Source of the DNA: Desulfobacula toluolica Tol2
GTDB taxonomy: Bacteria > Desulfobacterota > Desulfobacteria > Desulfobacterales > Desulfobacteraceae
Assembly: GCF_000307105.1 (NCBI RefSeq)
Contig: NC_018645.1
Location: forward strand, 3,557,501 to 3,621,500
Direction of reading: 5' to 3'
Length of the DNA: 64,000 nt
The position numbers and the translations under genes were made by a program. The notes beneath the pieces were generated by a model. The model was not told where the DNA came from, made no database searches, and saw nothing but the letters and a program-made list of their open reading frames with translations. This document shows positions 63,217 through 64,000 of the stretch, in pieces (the first letter of the stretch is position 1; the number at the start of each line of letters is the position of its first letter).

Positions 63217-64000
63217 GTGTGCCGGGCACGGCACACGTCTTAAGGGTGAGCCTGCATCTTCCTTTATGGAAGTCAAGGCAAGTCCCAAGCCCAGCCAGAT
63301 GGAGGCGAAGGGCATAGTGTTATCACAACGGGGTCCCGGTGACGGTACTCCGGAAGGCAGTGGCTTCGCCGAGGCGGAGTGGCACAAAAGTACGGGGTGA
63401 CGTACAGAAATCGAGTTAGGCGTGCATTTGCGGGACGAGCCTGCAACACAAGGTAAAGTCCTCTATCCATTATAGGCAATGTCCGTATACTCGGCACCCA
63501 CGTATTGAAAGACGTGTGTTTTACCCCGGGAGATCTTCCATGCTGCCCTGGGATGCCGCGTGCGGCAGAAATTGGCTGAGGGCAGGGTAACCTGCTCCGA
63601 CCGCATGGAAGAAGTCAGCAGAGGGCATAGTAGCCGCAGGAAAACGAGCCGTGAATTCCACGGAGGACTCACCCCGGTGAAGGCCCGAACGGTGCCCGGA
63701 CCGAATGGTACGGGTAAATGATAGAGACAAATAGGAGGTGTATACTTATGGACATATTGCCACAGCAGATGGAAATGTTCACAGCGTTACAGATCACCGA
63801 AAGTCCGACAGAAAGTTCCCGACTCATGGAATTTATCCTTGAAAGGGGAAACATGTTCAGAGCATTAAAAAGGGTCCGTAGCAACAAAGGGGCACCTGGA
63901 ATCGACAACATGACCGTTGATCAACTACCGGGTTACCTCAGACGCCACTGGCCCAAAGTTAAGGGAAAGTTGCTGCAGGGAAACTACAAGCCATTACCGG
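63217..64000 (+). mobile_element. Group II intron, copy 4 (cut by window end)
   Basis: Starts with GTGTGCC as the other copies; the first 784 nt match them apart from an A for G at 63831 (GAG to GAA, silent). Confidence 0.93.
63748..64000 (+). CDS. ltrA: Group II intron reverse transcriptase/maturase (copy 4, partial)
   Basis: The first 84 codons, identical to copies 1-3 at protein level; continues beyond the window. Confidence 0.93.
   Translation, partial: MDILPQQMEMFTALQITESPTESSRLMEFILERGNMFRALKRVRSNKGAPGIDNMTVDQLPGYLRRHWPKVKGKLLQGNYKPLP

Larger units (their letters stand above)
53603..64000 (-). other. Distal part of an integron-like cassette array
   Basis: Five attC-like elements (53603, 54779, 57510, 60185, 63094) of similar sequence alternate with minus-strand genes whose starts lie soon after the R' box of the preceding attC. 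This is the layout of a chromosomal integron read from right to left. No intI lies in the window. The array carries four copies of one group II intron (with the prophage copy at 33200) and an IS91-like element. Confidence 0.8.

Overview
The window looks like chromosome from an anaerobic sulfate-reducing Desulfobacterota bacterium (Desulfobacter/Desulfobacula type). I infer this from the housekeeping protein sequences, the AT-rich low-GC gene style and the density of mobile DNA; no rRNA or other direct taxonomic marker is present. It has three parts: a short housekeeping segment, a tailed-phage prophage of about 40 kb, and the distal end of an integron-like cassette array colonised by group II introns.

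Housekeeping segment (1-9.9 kb): alanine dehydrogenase (partial), adenylosuccinate lyase, an IHF-alpha-like protein, an M48 membrane protease, a YfcE-type phosphodiesterase, a J-domain protein, a large DUF89-like protein, a NifU-type scaffold, tRNA-Arg(ACG), tRNA adenosine deaminase, adenylosuccinate synthase and tRNA-Pro(CGG). PurB and PurA catalyse two linked steps of AMP synthesis.

Prophage (about 9.9-50.2 kb): nearly all genes are on the minus strand, so the order of expression runs from high to low coordinates. The control region has a CI-like repressor (+) diverging from a Cro-like gene (-) across a 37-bp dyad (49628-49664). It is followed by a CII-like regulator, a P-loop kinase-like protein, helicase and primase, a small and a large (lambda GpA-type) terminase, then an accessory block. 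After that comes a lambda-like head module (W, B, C with a nested Nu3-like scaffold, D, E and joining proteins) and a siphovirus tail with an 1100-residue tape measure. An IS21-family element (about 16.0-18.57 kb) sits inside the tail region. The accessory block at 31.3-39.8 kb holds a Panacea-type toxin-antitoxin pair, an integron cassette (GNAT gene plus attC) with a group II intron, a HigBA-like pair bracketed by 255-bp direct repeats, a Bro-N protein and a PD-(D/E)XK-like gene. I see no integrase and no convincing attR, so the exact prophage ends are not proven.

Flank (50.2-53.4 kb): a GNAT-type toxin-antitoxin pair on the plus strand and a membrane diguanylate cyclase.

Integron-like array (53.6 kb to the window end): promoterless genes on the minus strand (acyl-CoA thioesterase, LysE-type exporter, DUF4410-like lipoprotein, small zinc-ribbon protein) are each followed by a very similar attC-like element of about 120-127 bp. 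Four copies of one 1931-nt group IIC intron (three complete, one cut by the window end) are inserted at the same GTT of the R'' box of attC sites, antisense to the cassette genes. An IS91-like element carrying its own tyrosine recombinase interrupts a fifth attC at or next to the same point. No integron integrase is in the window. Cassette polarity predicts that attI and intI lie to the right, beyond position 64000.
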